Shown: in pieces, positions 20,734 to 33,561 of the stretch
Layout of the letters: every line of letters begins with the position of its first letter
Position numbering within the stretch: the stretch's first letter is position 1
NCBI GenBank assembly: GCA_036897485.1
Contig: JAYMTF010000509.1
Span: 1 to 34,679, forward strand
DNA length: 34,679 bases
Direction: 5' to 3'
Source of the DNA: Pelargonium nanum
Taxonomy: Eukaryota; Streptophyta; Magnoliopsida; Geraniales; Geraniaceae
Notes under the pieces: model-generated
Told to the model about the DNA's origin: nothing
The model's database searches: none
What the model saw: only the letters and a program-made list of their open reading frames with translations
Program-made: the position numbers and the translations under genes

Positions 20734-22206
20734 AAAAAAAAAAGAGTCTTTAATTTTATACATTGGTGAAACAATTGATATGCTCTCCCCCTTCACTAAA
20801 AGTCTATTTTTTCGTCTCTCCTAAATATGTAAAAGGCCAAAAAAACGATGAGTGCAAGAGTGACCTGTCAGATGATATTTACACGTGGCGATGTCCAACA
20901 AGTCCCACCTCAGCCAAACAGCAGAAAACTCTTGGTTTTAACATTTCCAATTGTAATTAGTATCATTAATTTACCAAACAATGAAAAGAAAAGGAACAAA
21001 GATACTTGCTGTTGCATTCCCTAATTTTATCCCATATTAAAAAGGCTCTTATTAATATTATTTAATTAAACTAGCACTATATTATAAGGTATATATATAA
21101 ATCTGAGATGGCCAGCTCTCATCCCATATGTATTTGTCAGGTCGGGTGGTGGTCATCCAGCGCCTATCTTTGCTGCTTTTTACTCCAAATGCAAAGAACC
21201 CAAACACCAAATATTTGTTCATGTGTGTTATAAATAATAATTGTTTATTTTATTTTTCCAATACAACATCATATAAATTTGATTCCATAGTGGCATATAT
21301 AAAGTGTCTCATCAAATCATTTATTTCCGATTATGTAAATATGCTTTTTTGTAAGAAATAATTTCTTAGTTCGTTGCTCTACAATTTATCTATGCATGGT
21401 ACAAATTGGTGTACTTGGAAAGGAGAAAAAGAGTATCCAAAGAGTTGCACAAAATAGAAATAAATAAATAAATCTGAAGTAGTATTATTGACGTCAGTGA
21501 TCCACACTCGCCTTCTATCGCGCGTCGGCGTTTTCTATCCCTCTGTTACCGGCAAAGAGCAAAGCTCCGTCGAAATAGGAATCGGAAATCACCGTTAAAA
21601 TAGTTAGCATATAGTTTCCGGTTATTCCGGTTACCTAAAACTCCGCACCCCGCCGCCAATCGACTCCTCTCTGACGGCGACCCTCCGTACACACTCCCTC
21701 TCTAGTGATAACTGGTAAATCATATTTAGAGAAAAAATGAGTAAAAAAACAAAAATTATACACAAAAAGTAAAAATACTCCGAAAATGTACGAAACTACA
21801 ATGTAGAGAGAGAGAGAAAAGTGGGTCATTTTTATTTTTATTTTTTATTTTTGATTAGAGAGAGAGAGAGAAAGAGATTAGTGTTCACTTTTCTTTGATG
21901 TGCTGTTATTGGCTTTGAGATTGTCTCCTCCGTCCCTGTTTGTGTTCCTCCTCGACCGCCTCGAGGTTTCTTTTCTTCCTTTCAGATAGTGTGAGAGAGA
22001 AACAGAAACCCATGACCTAGAATTGGATTGGAGATCTGAGCTACAGCTCCAGCTACAGCTAGGGTTTCAATTCTAGGCCTGAATCTTGGGGGAGCTCAAG
22101 TTTGAATTGCGAGCCCAATCCAAATGTTGATCACCAATGCGAATTCGTCGCAATTCTAGCTCCGATCTTTGAAAATTTAGGGTTCTATAACGGGAGTGTT
22201 CGAGAA
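20734..22206. promoter_or_regulatory. BSL gene upstream region and 5' leader
   Basis: No coding gene is recognised. GA-rich runs at about 21805-21817 and 21857-21871 and a pyrimidine-rich stretch precede the BSL start, typical of a long plant 5' leader. Several short upstream ORFs lie in 22012-22172 (separate entry). The transcription start is not identifiable by eye. Confidence 0.45.
22012..22172 (+). promoter_or_regulatory. Three short upstream ORFs before the BSL start codon
   Basis: ATG-ACC-TAG at 22012-22020 is a two-codon uORF. ATG at 22124 opens an 11-residue frame ending in TAG 22157-22159. ATG at 22137 opens an overlapping 11-residue frame ending in TGA 22170-22172. All end before the main ATG at 22207. 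If transcribed, they could lower translation of the phosphatase. Presence is seen; effect is inference. Confidence 0.5.
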
Positions 22207-25200
22207 ATGGAGGTTGATTCTACCATGGTTCCGGAGTCCGATCACGATCCAGCCGTCCAGAGCCAAAGCCAGAACCAGAGCGCGCCTCAATCTACGGCTG
22301 CTATGGAACGGGAGCAGCTAGGCGACCAGTCGCCGGCTGGGGTCGGATCTCCAGGGCAGACGCCGGGGGCACAGCAGCAGGGCGCGCCTGCACTGGTGCA
22401 GCAGAGCCCTCTGGTTGGGCCGAGGCATGCGCCTACATATTCGGTGGTGAATGCGATTCTAGAGAAGAAAGAAGACGGACCAGGGCCGAGATGCGGCCAC
22501 ACTTTAACGTCAGTGGCGGCTGTTGGGGAGGAGGGGACGCCTGGGTACATTGGGCCTAGGCTGATTTTATTTGGGGGTGCTACTGCGCTCGAGGGAAATT
22601 CTGCGGCTACTGGAACTCCTTCGTCGGCAGGAAGTGCTGGCATACGTATGTCTCTCATTGGATTTCTCTGCTTCCTCAATGGTTTACTATTAGGGTTTAT
22701 AGTTGCAACTTCTAAAAAAATTCAGATTTCTCGCAACCAGTGGTTGTTTTATTACAGTTATTGGCCTGCAAGTCCTTAATTGTGAGTTTTATTGGAATTA
22801 TTTGCATGAGGAATGCACCATTTATTGAAGCTTAATTAATTTACTATGCATGTTTGCTTATTTTCCATTGCGATGGATGTTTATACTCTGAGATATTTAC
22901 ATCCTGCTACCCGAGTGTGCTTCTTTGTGGGGTGAAACTCAATTTTTAAGTTCCCTGTATTGGAAAGTCTTTTCTTTTTTTTGGTCGAATTTACAAGGCA
23001 TCTACTGGAGTATCTGTTTATTGAAAACAGAGATTTATTTGTTCTCACTTCACAATCAAACCAGTAGTTCAACTGAAACATGAGCCTGGTTCGGTAACAT
23101 TAGCAGTCCAAGATGATTAATTTTTAATGCACGCAAGTTAAACTGTATTTTGGCTTTTATTTCCAATGTTTGTGCTCTCTAGTTGAGTTGAACCTTGAGG
23201 AATTCAAGCTGCCTTCATTTGAGTTTTGATCGAAGTTATGGTTGATAAACTGATATTCTTCTCTCAAGTCTCACCTAATACTTCAATGTTTTCGTGGTTT
23301 GTAAACTGTTATGCCCCTGCACTACTGGATTATATAACACACTAAATCTGTTTTAATGAAGCCCTTATAAGAAAGTGACCTGAAATGCATGTCTGCTGTT
23401 TGTTTCAAGTATGGAAAGTCTAAAGTTTGGTTTAAGTTTTTCATGAACCTAAATATTTTCTATTTTCAACTAACAATAAACAGTATTTTGGTTACTTTCT
23501 TCTTATTTATGGTGTGAGAGTCTAATTTTGGTATTCTTTTGAACTGCTACTGATATGATGTTTTACATTCAGTATTCAGAGTATCTTAATTTCATTGAAC
23601 TTGTAGAGACTCAAATGGCATGCTGTGGTTTATTATAAATGTCACTATTGCAGATAACAAGTTTGTTCAAACCTGTGTAATATAATGGAAGTCATTGATT
23701 GGAATGTATTTGATTTTATGAAATTTGTTGAGCCCTGTTGTCTACCATGACTTGTGTAAAAGTGTCATAAAATGAAGGATTATTATTTTTTTATTCAGGG
23801 TAGTATCCCTCCTGGATTTACATATTGTTGATGTTTTCCTGTTTCACATTTCGTAACTTATGCAGCTTTACTTGAATTACAGGACTGGCGGGTGCCACTG
23901 CTGATGTTCATTGTTATGATGTTTTGACGAATAAATGGTCTAGGTAAGCTTGGACTAATAATTGAGTGTAATCAGCCTTGTGACTATTCTTGGTTACTGC
24001 TGGTGCTTAAATTGAACTTATTTTGTAGGATCACTCCTTTTGGAGAACCACCCACACCAAGGGCTGCGCACGTTGCAACTGCCGTTGGAACTATGGTTGT
24101 CATTCAGGTAGGCCTAGAGCTTAATTATCCTTTCAATCTTAAGTTATATAATATACAATTAAAACTAATAGTCTCACTTTTCTCTTTCGATCTAACTCAG
24201 GGTGGAATTGGTCCAGCTGGTTTGTCTGCTGAGGATCTTCATGTTCTTGATCTTACACAGCAACGGCCTAGATGGCATAGGTTTGTATATGAAGAAATCG
24301 CTTGCTCATCTTTCAGTGTTGCATGTGACTCATCGTTTAAATTTACGCTAATTTTTTGCAGAGTTGTTGTTCAAGGCCCTGGACCGGGGCCGCGTTATGG
24401 ACATGTAATGGCTTTGGTAGGGCAAAGGTATCTCATGTGTATTGGTGGTAATGATGGTAAGACTCATCATTCTCATGTCTCGTCATTTGCATTTTAGGTG
24501 CATTGAACTTATTGTCTATGAAGGAAAGCAATTATGGTGTTGCTATGATGTTTCCAGGGAAGCGACCTTTGGCTGATGTATGGGCCCTGGACACTGCTGC
24601 TAAGCCCTATGAATGGCGTAAACTGGAACCAGAAGGGGAGGGTCCACCTCCATGCATGTAAAACTTCTACTTCTCTCTCACATGAACATGCTCCATCTTG
24701 AATTACCACTTCTGTTTTGCCCCATGGTTTAATAAAATACTTTGCATGGTACTTTACAAATTTGAGTATCATTCATTGGTTCATTGTCTTTTCTTGTGTG
24801 GGCATGTTCCAAGACCTGAAGATTCCGTACAATATTTCACACCTGTTAAATTTCTAGGTCTGTCTACCCCGAATGCTGAGGAACTGGAGAACTATGAAGT
24901 GTTATGTATACAATTAAAGATTACTAATTTTCCAGGATAATTTATAAAAGCTCACGTTACATATGGGTGTGTACTATTTGTAAGGATGCAATGCATTGTG
25001 AGAGTATCCGTGCATCAATTTCCAATAATAAGCTCACGTCCTTCGTTTTCCAGAATGTATTCGTATTTATGTTACATAAAATTATATACTTGTCTTTGTT
25101 ATCTTTCATTGACATTAGAGATTATTAATCATAATATCCAGTTCTTAATTGATTTCTTTATACTTGACTAGGTATGCAACTGCAAGTGCTCGTTCTGATG

Positions 25201-28200
25201 GTCTTCTTTTGCTTTGTGGAGGAAGAGATGCAAACAGTGTGGTAAGTTAAAAATGATCAACTGCGTACTAGAATCAGAGCATATGATGGTTAAAAAAGTT
25301 GAAATATTTTACAGGAACTAATTCTTTAATGTTCAAAAGGCAACATCTATTTTTGTAAGAGCATGGTGGTCCTTCATAAAATAAATATTATTTTCTTGAC
25401 ATATGAATAGTAGTGGGCAGAATTGGAAAGTTATATATATTCATTTCAGACGACTTTGCTTGATTCATATGTCTTTTTAGCCTTTGTATTCTGTTTCCAA
25501 CACCCATTTGTTAGTGTCTTCCATGTTGATAACTTCATTCTCCTTCCATGGAAGTGGGATGAAAAGTTACTTATTGATAGTTATATGGTAATAATTAATT
25601 TGACCTTTTATGTTCATAGTGAGTTGGTTGACTGGTTTCCCTTTTTTCCGCTTACCAGCCATTGGCAAGTGCATATGGACTTGCTAAACATAGAGATGGT
25701 CGTTGGGAATGGGCTATTGCTCCTGGTGTTTCACCTTCTCCAAGATATCAACATGCAGCAGTGAGTTTTTCTTTCCTTTTATTCCCCCCTTCTGTTGGAC
25801 TCTCTTGTGACTAGAGTCTAGTTGTGTGAAGATTAAAAGCTTATGCTGTTTTTTTAGGTTTTTGTTAATGCACGACTTCATGTATCTGGAGGGGCACTTG
25901 GTGGTGGACGAATGGTAGAAGATTCATCAAGTGTTGCAGGTACTTGTTTATGTAATTTACTTCCAAATCGTTTTTTTTTTCTATGGCTGCCTGCATTGGT
26001 GATTATTACCATTATTTTTGTGTGTGTCTAAGTCAATCTCAGTATCTTTTTTAGATATATTTACTTCTAATGCCCCTCTAATAAGGGTGCAATGCCTCCT
26101 CTTGTCTGGTCTGGCCTTAATCTTTATCCAATCTTTTTACCCTTGAGGAGTTGTTGGTTAAGTAATGTGAGATTGATGTTTGTAACCTCTTGGGGTTGGT
26201 TAGGTATTGAGTGTCCTTATTCAAAAATACTGTATGCAGTTATTTTATTTTTATTTTTTTTATATTATCTGCATCTTTCCCTAGTACTTGGTTAGTTCTC
26301 CTTTTTGCTTTTAAGGGATTAACACTTTTAAAGAAAGTCAAGGGATATTATAACAATCGATAATGTTAATTGAAGAGGTTTTCATTTACATTATCTTGAT
26401 GCTGCATTTTAGATATCTTATGAATCCTTGCTGTATCTCTTGTTTGTAGTGTTGGATACTGCAGCAGGCGTCTGGTGCGATACAAAATCCGTTGTTACTA
26501 CCCCTAGGACAGGCAGATACAGTGCTGATGCAGCTGGTGGAGATGCTGCAGTCGAGTTGACAAGGCGGTGTAGGCACGCAGCTGCCGCAGTTGGTGACTT
26601 AATATTTATCTATGGTGGTTTACGTGGCGGTAAGAGATGAGGCTAGTTTTGAAGTCGTATTGATGCGATTGTTATCGTACTTCAAATGCGATGCCACCAA
26701 CCATCATTTAGCTGCATATTTCATTGTCTTCTGATTGTTAAACATAATTTCCTTACATGTGGATCATAACGTAGCATGATGCTTAATCTAGCTTTGGTAA
26801 TATAGTCGGTGACATGAAATTTTGATAGGCGTGTACTGAGGTAATGTATGATAAGATGTTGGCAGGAGTTGATTTGATTCCCATATTTTATTATAGAACA
26901 CGCTAGTATCAGTATGTGCTGTAGCTCCAGATATTAGGATATGACATATTTGGTATTGTATTGCAGAGGCCTAAGGTTAGAATATCTCTTTTGAAGGCAT
27001 CCCTAAACTTTGTATTTTTTATTAGGCCTTTCGTTACGTGGGAAGTTTTGAAAGAAGACAATGGAATGTGAAATTTTGCTAGGAACATAACAATTAATTG
27101 ACGTCAAAGATTTGCCTGGGACATGATTTAGGAGCCTAGATCTTCTTAAATGACTATAGAACACATATGATATGCACAGCACGTGCTAAATATCACTAGG
27201 TCTTGTCATGTGTTGGCATCTTGGGGTTCTATTTCTAACAAGATATTTGCTGATCTCAACTATATGGTTTGCATTTGATTTTTTATATTTATATTTATTT
27301 CTCCAAATATTCTGCACAAATAAGGCCAACAAGTGTGAGTTTGTATTGCAAATAAACAAAATTTTGTTTTCTAGCAATGATTCAGTAACTTCATTGTTTA
27401 GTGCCAATGTTTCATAGCTTATGACATCCAAATTTGGGAAAATGGAGTTTATATTGTGACTAGATCTATAGTGCTAACCAACATATGGCTATAGATAGTT
27501 GAGTAAATTGACATTAGTGTGTATTGTTTGGTGTGTTCTAGGGGTGTTGCTAGATGACTTACTTGTTGCTGAAGACTTGGCTGCTGCTGAAACAACAACT
27601 GCAGCATCTCATGCAGCTGCAGCAGCTGCTTCTAATCTACCAGCGGGACGGTTGTCTGGAAGGTATGCATTCATTGATGAAAGGTCAAGACAAATGCCTG
27701 AGTCCGCTCCCGATGGATCAGTCGTGTTGGGAAATCCAGTGGCACCCCCTATTAATGGTGACATGTATACTGATATAAGCACTGAAAACGCCATGCTACC
27801 AGGATCTCGGTAAAATGGCAATTGTTTTTTTTGCTGCGGGTTATCTTAATTCATATGAGAAATTTGTGAACTTACTGGATATTGATTATTATGCAGGAGA
27901 TTGAGTAAAGGTGTTGAGTATCTAGTTGAAGCATCAGCTGCTGAAGCAGAGGCTATTAGTGCTACATTAGCTGCTGCCAAGGCGCGGCAAGTTAATGGAG
28001 AAGTGGAATTGCCGGACAGGGATCGTGGAGCAGAGGCAACCCCTAGTGGCAAACAGATGTCTACCTTGATTAAGATGCCTGATTCTGCCGGCTCAAATAT
28101 TATAGCCCCAGCTGGAGTTCGGTTGCATCATAGAGCTGTTAGTATTTTTTTATCCCTTCTTGATTCCATCTCAAATTAGTACGGCAGGAAAATTGTTGAG

Positions 28201-31200
28201 GTGACACATAGTCTTCTGTCTCTAATTACATGTCTTGTCAGGTTGTTGTAGCTGCAGAGACTGGTGGAGCTTTAGGTGGCATGGTTAGACAGCTTTCAAT
28301 TGATCAATTTGAAAATGAAGGTAGGCGGGTCAGCTATGGGACCCCAGAGAGTGCAACAGCAGCTCGGAAACTATTAGATCGACAGATGTCCATCAACAGT
28401 GTTCCGAAAAAGGTATGGGTAATTATATGTTGTGCAAAAATACTAAGAATGTAGTTATATGCATCTCTATGTGGCAAAGACTGTTGGATGCTGAAGAATG
28501 AGGGAGTAAGAACGTAGTGTCAAAAATAAGAAAAAAAATCATTAGCATGCATTTCTTTATATTTCAAATAGCATTTGGCCCAGTTGGGATGCATATATAT
28601 TTTGATTTGGGGAATACTTGATGTGGATTTCGAAAGACAAAAAAGGAAAAGAAAAAGAGAAAGGGATGTAGTTCCCTGGATAAATGGACTCGAATTGCTA
28701 TGCAATGTTTTGATATGCTTAAAATTTATAATTATGTTTTCTTTTTTTGTGATAATCTTGCATCACTAAATTTTCTTTTGTTATTCCTATGGATATGTTA
28801 TATATTGTTAATCATGAAGCACTTTGGTTTTTCATCTTTTGTTTGTCTATTACTCTATTTTGCATGGGTTGAGATGTAATTGTTGGTGAATTTTTCCTTC
28901 TCCTGTCTCTATTCTGCTCAATATTTTAAAAGGCTTTCTTGTCTGAAAACTTGTGTTGCTTCGCATATTCATGTCAATTCTGATCAGAAAAAGTTAGTTT
29001 GTCATGAGTATATACGTGAATAAGGGTATGCTCTGTTTCATTGATGGATAGCATGCTTGTTATGTATTTCATGTGAGATTACGTTGTACTAAAAAAACAA
29101 TGGTTTGACCCAGGTATCATTTTGTGTATCTAGTTCACCCAATGCTTTTTAACCAAATCTTGAGAACCAAGAAGACTCTTGAGGAAGGAGGAAAATACTA
29201 TTATATCAATTTGTGAAAGAAAGGAGATATTCAAAGGTGTAATAACTAAGTCAAAATTTCATAGAACCAATTTGGTTTTATGGCTGGTATATATCCACTA
29301 ATGAAGCTATTTTTCTATTGAGAGAACTTGTGAAAAAGTATAGAAAGAGGCAAAGACTTACAAGTTATCCCTGGTGTTTGTTGACGTAAACAAAAAGCTT
29401 ATGATAGTTGATATGGTTTCAAGGGAAGTTCTATGGTGGGTACTTGAGAAAAAAGGGATTTATATTTAATGTATTTATTTAATTAGAGATATGTGCAACA
29501 AGGGATCAACTAGTGTAAGGATTAATGGGGGATTTTTGAGAGATTTTTCCAATACGATAGGTTTGCATCAAGTATCAGCTCTTAATCCCTTTTGTTTTTG
29601 TTTTGGTCATTGATGAGCTCACAAGACATCTTCAAGATGAGGTCCTTTGGTATATTTTGTTTGCAGGTGATATTATAGTTTATGAGATTAGAACAGAGAG
29701 TAATGCCAGATTCAATAGATTGAAAGAGACTTCAGAATCAAATGGGTCTAGAATAAGTAGAACCAAAACAGAAAATCCGAAGTGAAATTTAAGCAAACAT
29801 GGGTTGAGTGAGCTGTGGTTCAATTATGCTACAAGAAATTACTGTAAGTAACCATTTTAGGTACCTTGGATCTATAAGTCAAAAGACGGAGATTGAAGAC
29901 GATGTTAAAAGTAGGATTAGTGCATTAGCTGAAATTGGCGAGGGCTTCAAGAGTTATTTGTGATGGAAAAAGAGTTGAAAGAAAAGTTCTTTAAGGTAAT
30001 ATAGGCAATTATGTTATATGGCTATATCCAGTGAGTGTTCAACTCCAAAGGTACTGAAAAGCCATAAAATTGGGGAATAGATATGAAATTAGTTAAGTGG
30101 ATGCGTAGTAACACTAAGAATGATACCATTAAAAATAAAACTATTCAAGGAAAAGTTAGGGTAACATCAATTCAAGATAAGATACTTGAAAATTGTTTAA
30201 GATGGTTTAGACAAATGGGACGTAGAGAATTTAGTGATCCCCTGAGGATAGGTTGGAGAATTCAGAGAGGAAAAACTAAAATGGGTAGGGTTTAGTTGAC
30301 ACGGATAGTGTTTGGCTTAACAAAGGAGATAACATTAGATATGATAGAGTGGAGGAAGGAGAATACAAGTAGAAGATCCCAAAGAGTTTTGGTAAAGGAT
30401 TCATGCAGCCAAACCCTTGACATTGTTTGAGAAATGACTTGGTTGTTGTTGATCTCCCAATTTGATGTGGCAATCTAATATTGTTGTCTACTGTGTCTCT
30501 TATAATATTTGGATATTATATCTACCTATTTCTTTTATGTTTAGGTTATTGCACATTTGTTAAAACCTCGTGGCTGGAAGCCCCCAGTCCGCCGGCAATT
30601 TTTCTTGGACTGCAATGAAATAGCCGAACTTTGTGACAGTGCTGAAAGGATTTTTGCAAGTGAACCTAGTGTTTTACAGATTAAGGCTCCGGTTAAGATA
30701 TTTGGGGATCTGCATGGGCAATTTGGGGATCTCATGCGCCTTTTTGACGAGTATGGTGCACCTTCAACTGCTGGGGACATTGCGTAAGTGTTACGCTTGA
30801 TTCAGATTTTATATGTGATAATGAGCTTACACGTGAAGGGGACATTTAGAGTATAAAAATAATATTGGACCTTCAACTATCAACTTAAGCTTTTAGTTGA
30901 GTTGGACCTCTATACGTAGAATGTGATTCATAATGTTATTTTATGGATAAGTCTTGACATGGACACTTTCTCATGATTCCATTTTTTTAATAATATATCA
31001 GATATATCGATTATCTCTTCTTAGGAGATTATGTTGATCGGGGACAGCACAGCCTAGAAACAATCAGTCTTCTGCTTGCTTTGAAGGTATATATTAGGCT
31101 TGACTGTTCAATATGGATTTTTTTTTCTTGCTTGTTTTCAGTTTATATTAGATTCTTGAAGGTCTAAAACACTGTTGATTATGTCAATTTCTGTAGGTTG

Positions 31201-33561
31201 AGCATCCGAATAATGTACATTTAATTCGTGGGAACCATGAAGCTGCAGATATCAATGCTCTATTTGGTTTCAGGATCGAGTGTATCGAGCGCATGGTATA
31301 GTATTGTGTTAAAACAATATGTTCTTTCCCTTGTCAATCTATTGCAGTTACCAAATTTCTGACATGCTAAACAGGGTGAGAGAGATGGAATCTGGACATG
31401 GCACCGGATAAATAGATTATTCAATTGGCTTCCTCTTGCCGCTCTAATTGAAAAGAAAATCATTTGTATGCATGGTGGTATTGGTCGTTCAATAAATCAT
31501 GTGGAGCAGATTGAAAGTCTTCAGCGTCCAATAACAATGGAAGCAGGCTCAATTGTTCTTATGGATTTATTATGGTTGGTGCAGGCTGTAATAGCCTAGA
31601 ATTTTCTCCATTTTGTGCCTTCTTAATTTTCATGAAGTTCGTATGGGTATGTGATGTATCAATCACATTTTTTTTTTGTCCTTCGTTAGGTCGGACCCAA
31701 CAGAAAATGATAGTGTGGAAGGATTGCGACCAAATGCTAGAGGGCCTGGATTGGTTACTTTTGGGGTAAATCTCGTTATATTGCTTTGGCTTTAATTCTT
31801 AATCTTTCTATGGCATCCATAAGTGTGTTAATTTAATTTAATTATATATGATTATCGAAATGAATACAAGTGTTGTAAATTATTTTATTTTGAAAAGGCT
31901 GTTTATTGATCAATATGGTGCCCCAGGATTTTGAACTGTTATTTTGTATTGAACACCTTTATTGTTCTTTTAATAGAAAGATAATTAGGAGACTTTTTAA
32001 ACTTGATTCCTCATTTTGCATCCTTTTTCCTTGAGTTCATATTGCATGTGTGAGAACCACTTAGGTAGAGTTTGGATTAGAATTTTTCTTCAACAATGAG
32101 AATCAAGAGTGAAAATAGGAATAAAATTCTCATTCTTCATGTTTGGACTGTGAATGTTTGGTCATGAGCATGTCTTTGGAATGGGATCTCATTCCCATTC
32201 CAAACTTCTAAATCCAAACGCTAACTTAGATTGCTGGTAACCACCTCTGGGTTGATATGACTTGCCATCTTTGAAGTTGAAGTCCATTAACAACTTTATG
32301 TAAACCTCTAAAGCAAATGTAATTATCCTCTTTTTAGGGAGTTGCAGTGAGTTTTATGAGGATATTACGTCTCACATCATATCTTCTTAATCTCTTCTGG
32401 GTAGATAGTAAATGGAAGTTGTAGGTAACTTGCATGTCATTTTTCTGTAGATAGTGATTAGTGTATTGTGCTTTAATTGTCAGCTAATATCTGCTCAATG
32501 AATGGTTTGTAGATTAATGTAGCAATGTGGTCCTGAAAGGGAGGTATTAGGATTAGGGTGTGCTGGATATTTGGGCCTAATCAATATCACCTAGATGTAG
32601 AACAACCTCTCAGATTTAAAGATGTCAGAACTCTTTACCCATAGGCTTAGAGTATACTGTGGAACCTTTCAGTCAGAATCAGTCTTTGTAAATCAACTTC
32701 ACAGCACTCTTCAATAATTATTTCTTGAGACAAGGAATGGCTAGCTGGCACCTGAGAATTTTCTAAGTTTTAGGGAGGTCTAAAGAAAGCTATTAAGTGA
32801 ATGTGGTATGGATAAAGATCCTAATAGACGTGAAGATAGCATATTTATTTTTGTTGGTATTTATGTAGTGTGTTTTCTATCTAAAGGTATGGTTGTCAAG
32901 TCAGATAGTCTGCATTTGATAGATCTACCTTTTTATACTCTTGTCAATTTATGCAATCATGTTTAGGAGTTTCAAGAATAAGCAATGTGTGTGCTATGCT
33001 AATTTATAATGGTTTTCATGCCAGCCTGACCGTGTGATGGAGTTCTGTAACAACAACGACCTTCAATTGATTGTACGCGCACATGAGTGTGTCATGGATG
33101 GTTTTGAGCGTTTCGCGCAGGGACATTTGATTACTCTTTTCTCAGCCACCAACTATTGCGGTATGTTCCTGGCACCTACATAACTTGTGACTTGTATACT
33201 GTCAGGGCATGATTTAGTTTGCGTCTTGTCTGTCTTCCTTCTACAGGTACTGCAAATAATGCCGGGGCAATCTTAGTTTTGGGTAGAGACCTTGTGGTTG
33301 TTCCAAAACTCATTCATCCGTTACCGCCAGCAATTTCATCACCAGAAACATCGCCAGAACGGCATATTGAGGATACATGGATGCAGGTGATGCCTTGTTT
33401 CTTCATCTGGAAGCATGTAGTTATATTTTTACTGTTTTGGTGCTTATCATATTTGTGTTGGTTCTTTATGCAATCAGGAGCTGAATGCCAATAGACCACC
33501 AACACCAACTAGAGGCCGTCCTCAAGTACCAAATGATCGTGGTTCTCTTGCATGGATATAG
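22207..33561 (+). CDS. BSL2/BSL3-type Kelch-repeat Ser/Thr protein phosphatase
   Basis: Twenty-one exons join in frame to 3027 nt, 1008 aa: 22207-22645, 23883-23943, 24029-24107, 24201-24280, 24362-24456, 24558-24657, 25172-25241, 25659-25760, 25858-25939, 26450-26629, 27542-27809, 27897-28137, 28242-28412, 30545-30783, 31002-31086, 31197-31295, 31375-31574, 31690-31765, 33025-33160, 33247-33386 and 33478-33561. A Gln/Pro-rich start is followed by Kelch repeats (about 78-440). Next comes a conserved linker, including [20 protein letters not shown]. The PPP catalytic domain follows from about 657, with GDLHG (710-714), GDYVDRG (744-750), RGNHE (775-779), MHGG (829-832) and RAHE near 907-910, so the metal-binding set is complete. 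The end is SLAWI. Length matches Arabidopsis BSL2/BSL3. The BSU1/BSL family acts in brassinosteroid signalling, dephosphorylating the kinase BIN2, in nucleus and cytosol. BSL2 versus BSL3 cannot be told apart here. Confidence 0.96.
29150..30450 (+). mobile_element. Decayed LINE (non-LTR) reverse transcriptase in BSL intron 13
   Basis: Pieces of a plant LINE reverse transcriptase appear in order in the sense direction, spread over several frames. They are [10 protein letters not shown] (near 29210-29240), a FGFMPGR-like spot, a fragment like the 'EKAYDRVPRE.LW..L.KKG' block (29380-29460), [21 protein letters not shown] (29609-29671), SRISRTKTE, a 'RYLGS' region near 29860, and a KIRNE/ENRLRWFGH-like C-end (30083-30240). 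The catalytic FADD box reads FAGD, and stops and frameshifts abound, so it is inactive. The endonuclease half is missing. A TTGTTGTTGAT string near 30439-30449 resembles the simple-repeat end of RTE-type LINEs. It is contained in the 2132-bp intron 13; splice sites appear intact. Confidence 0.8.
32065..32223. mobile_element. 159-bp MITE in BSL intron 18
   Basis: The ends are imperfect inverted repeats: GTAGAGTTTGGATTAGAA at the left, and TAGCGTTTGGATTTAGAA reading inward from the right. The same six bases ACTTAG flank both ends (32059-32064 and 32224-32229), consistent with a target duplication. The inside holds self-complementary GGAAT/ATTCC-rich strings and no coding frame. The superfamily is not certain. 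Confidence 0.65.

Noticed and set aside
22287..22679. 130-codon minus-strand open frame opposite BSL exon 1
   Set aside because: It is a shadow of the GC-rich sense exon, with low-complexity Pro/Ala/Cys content and no family match.
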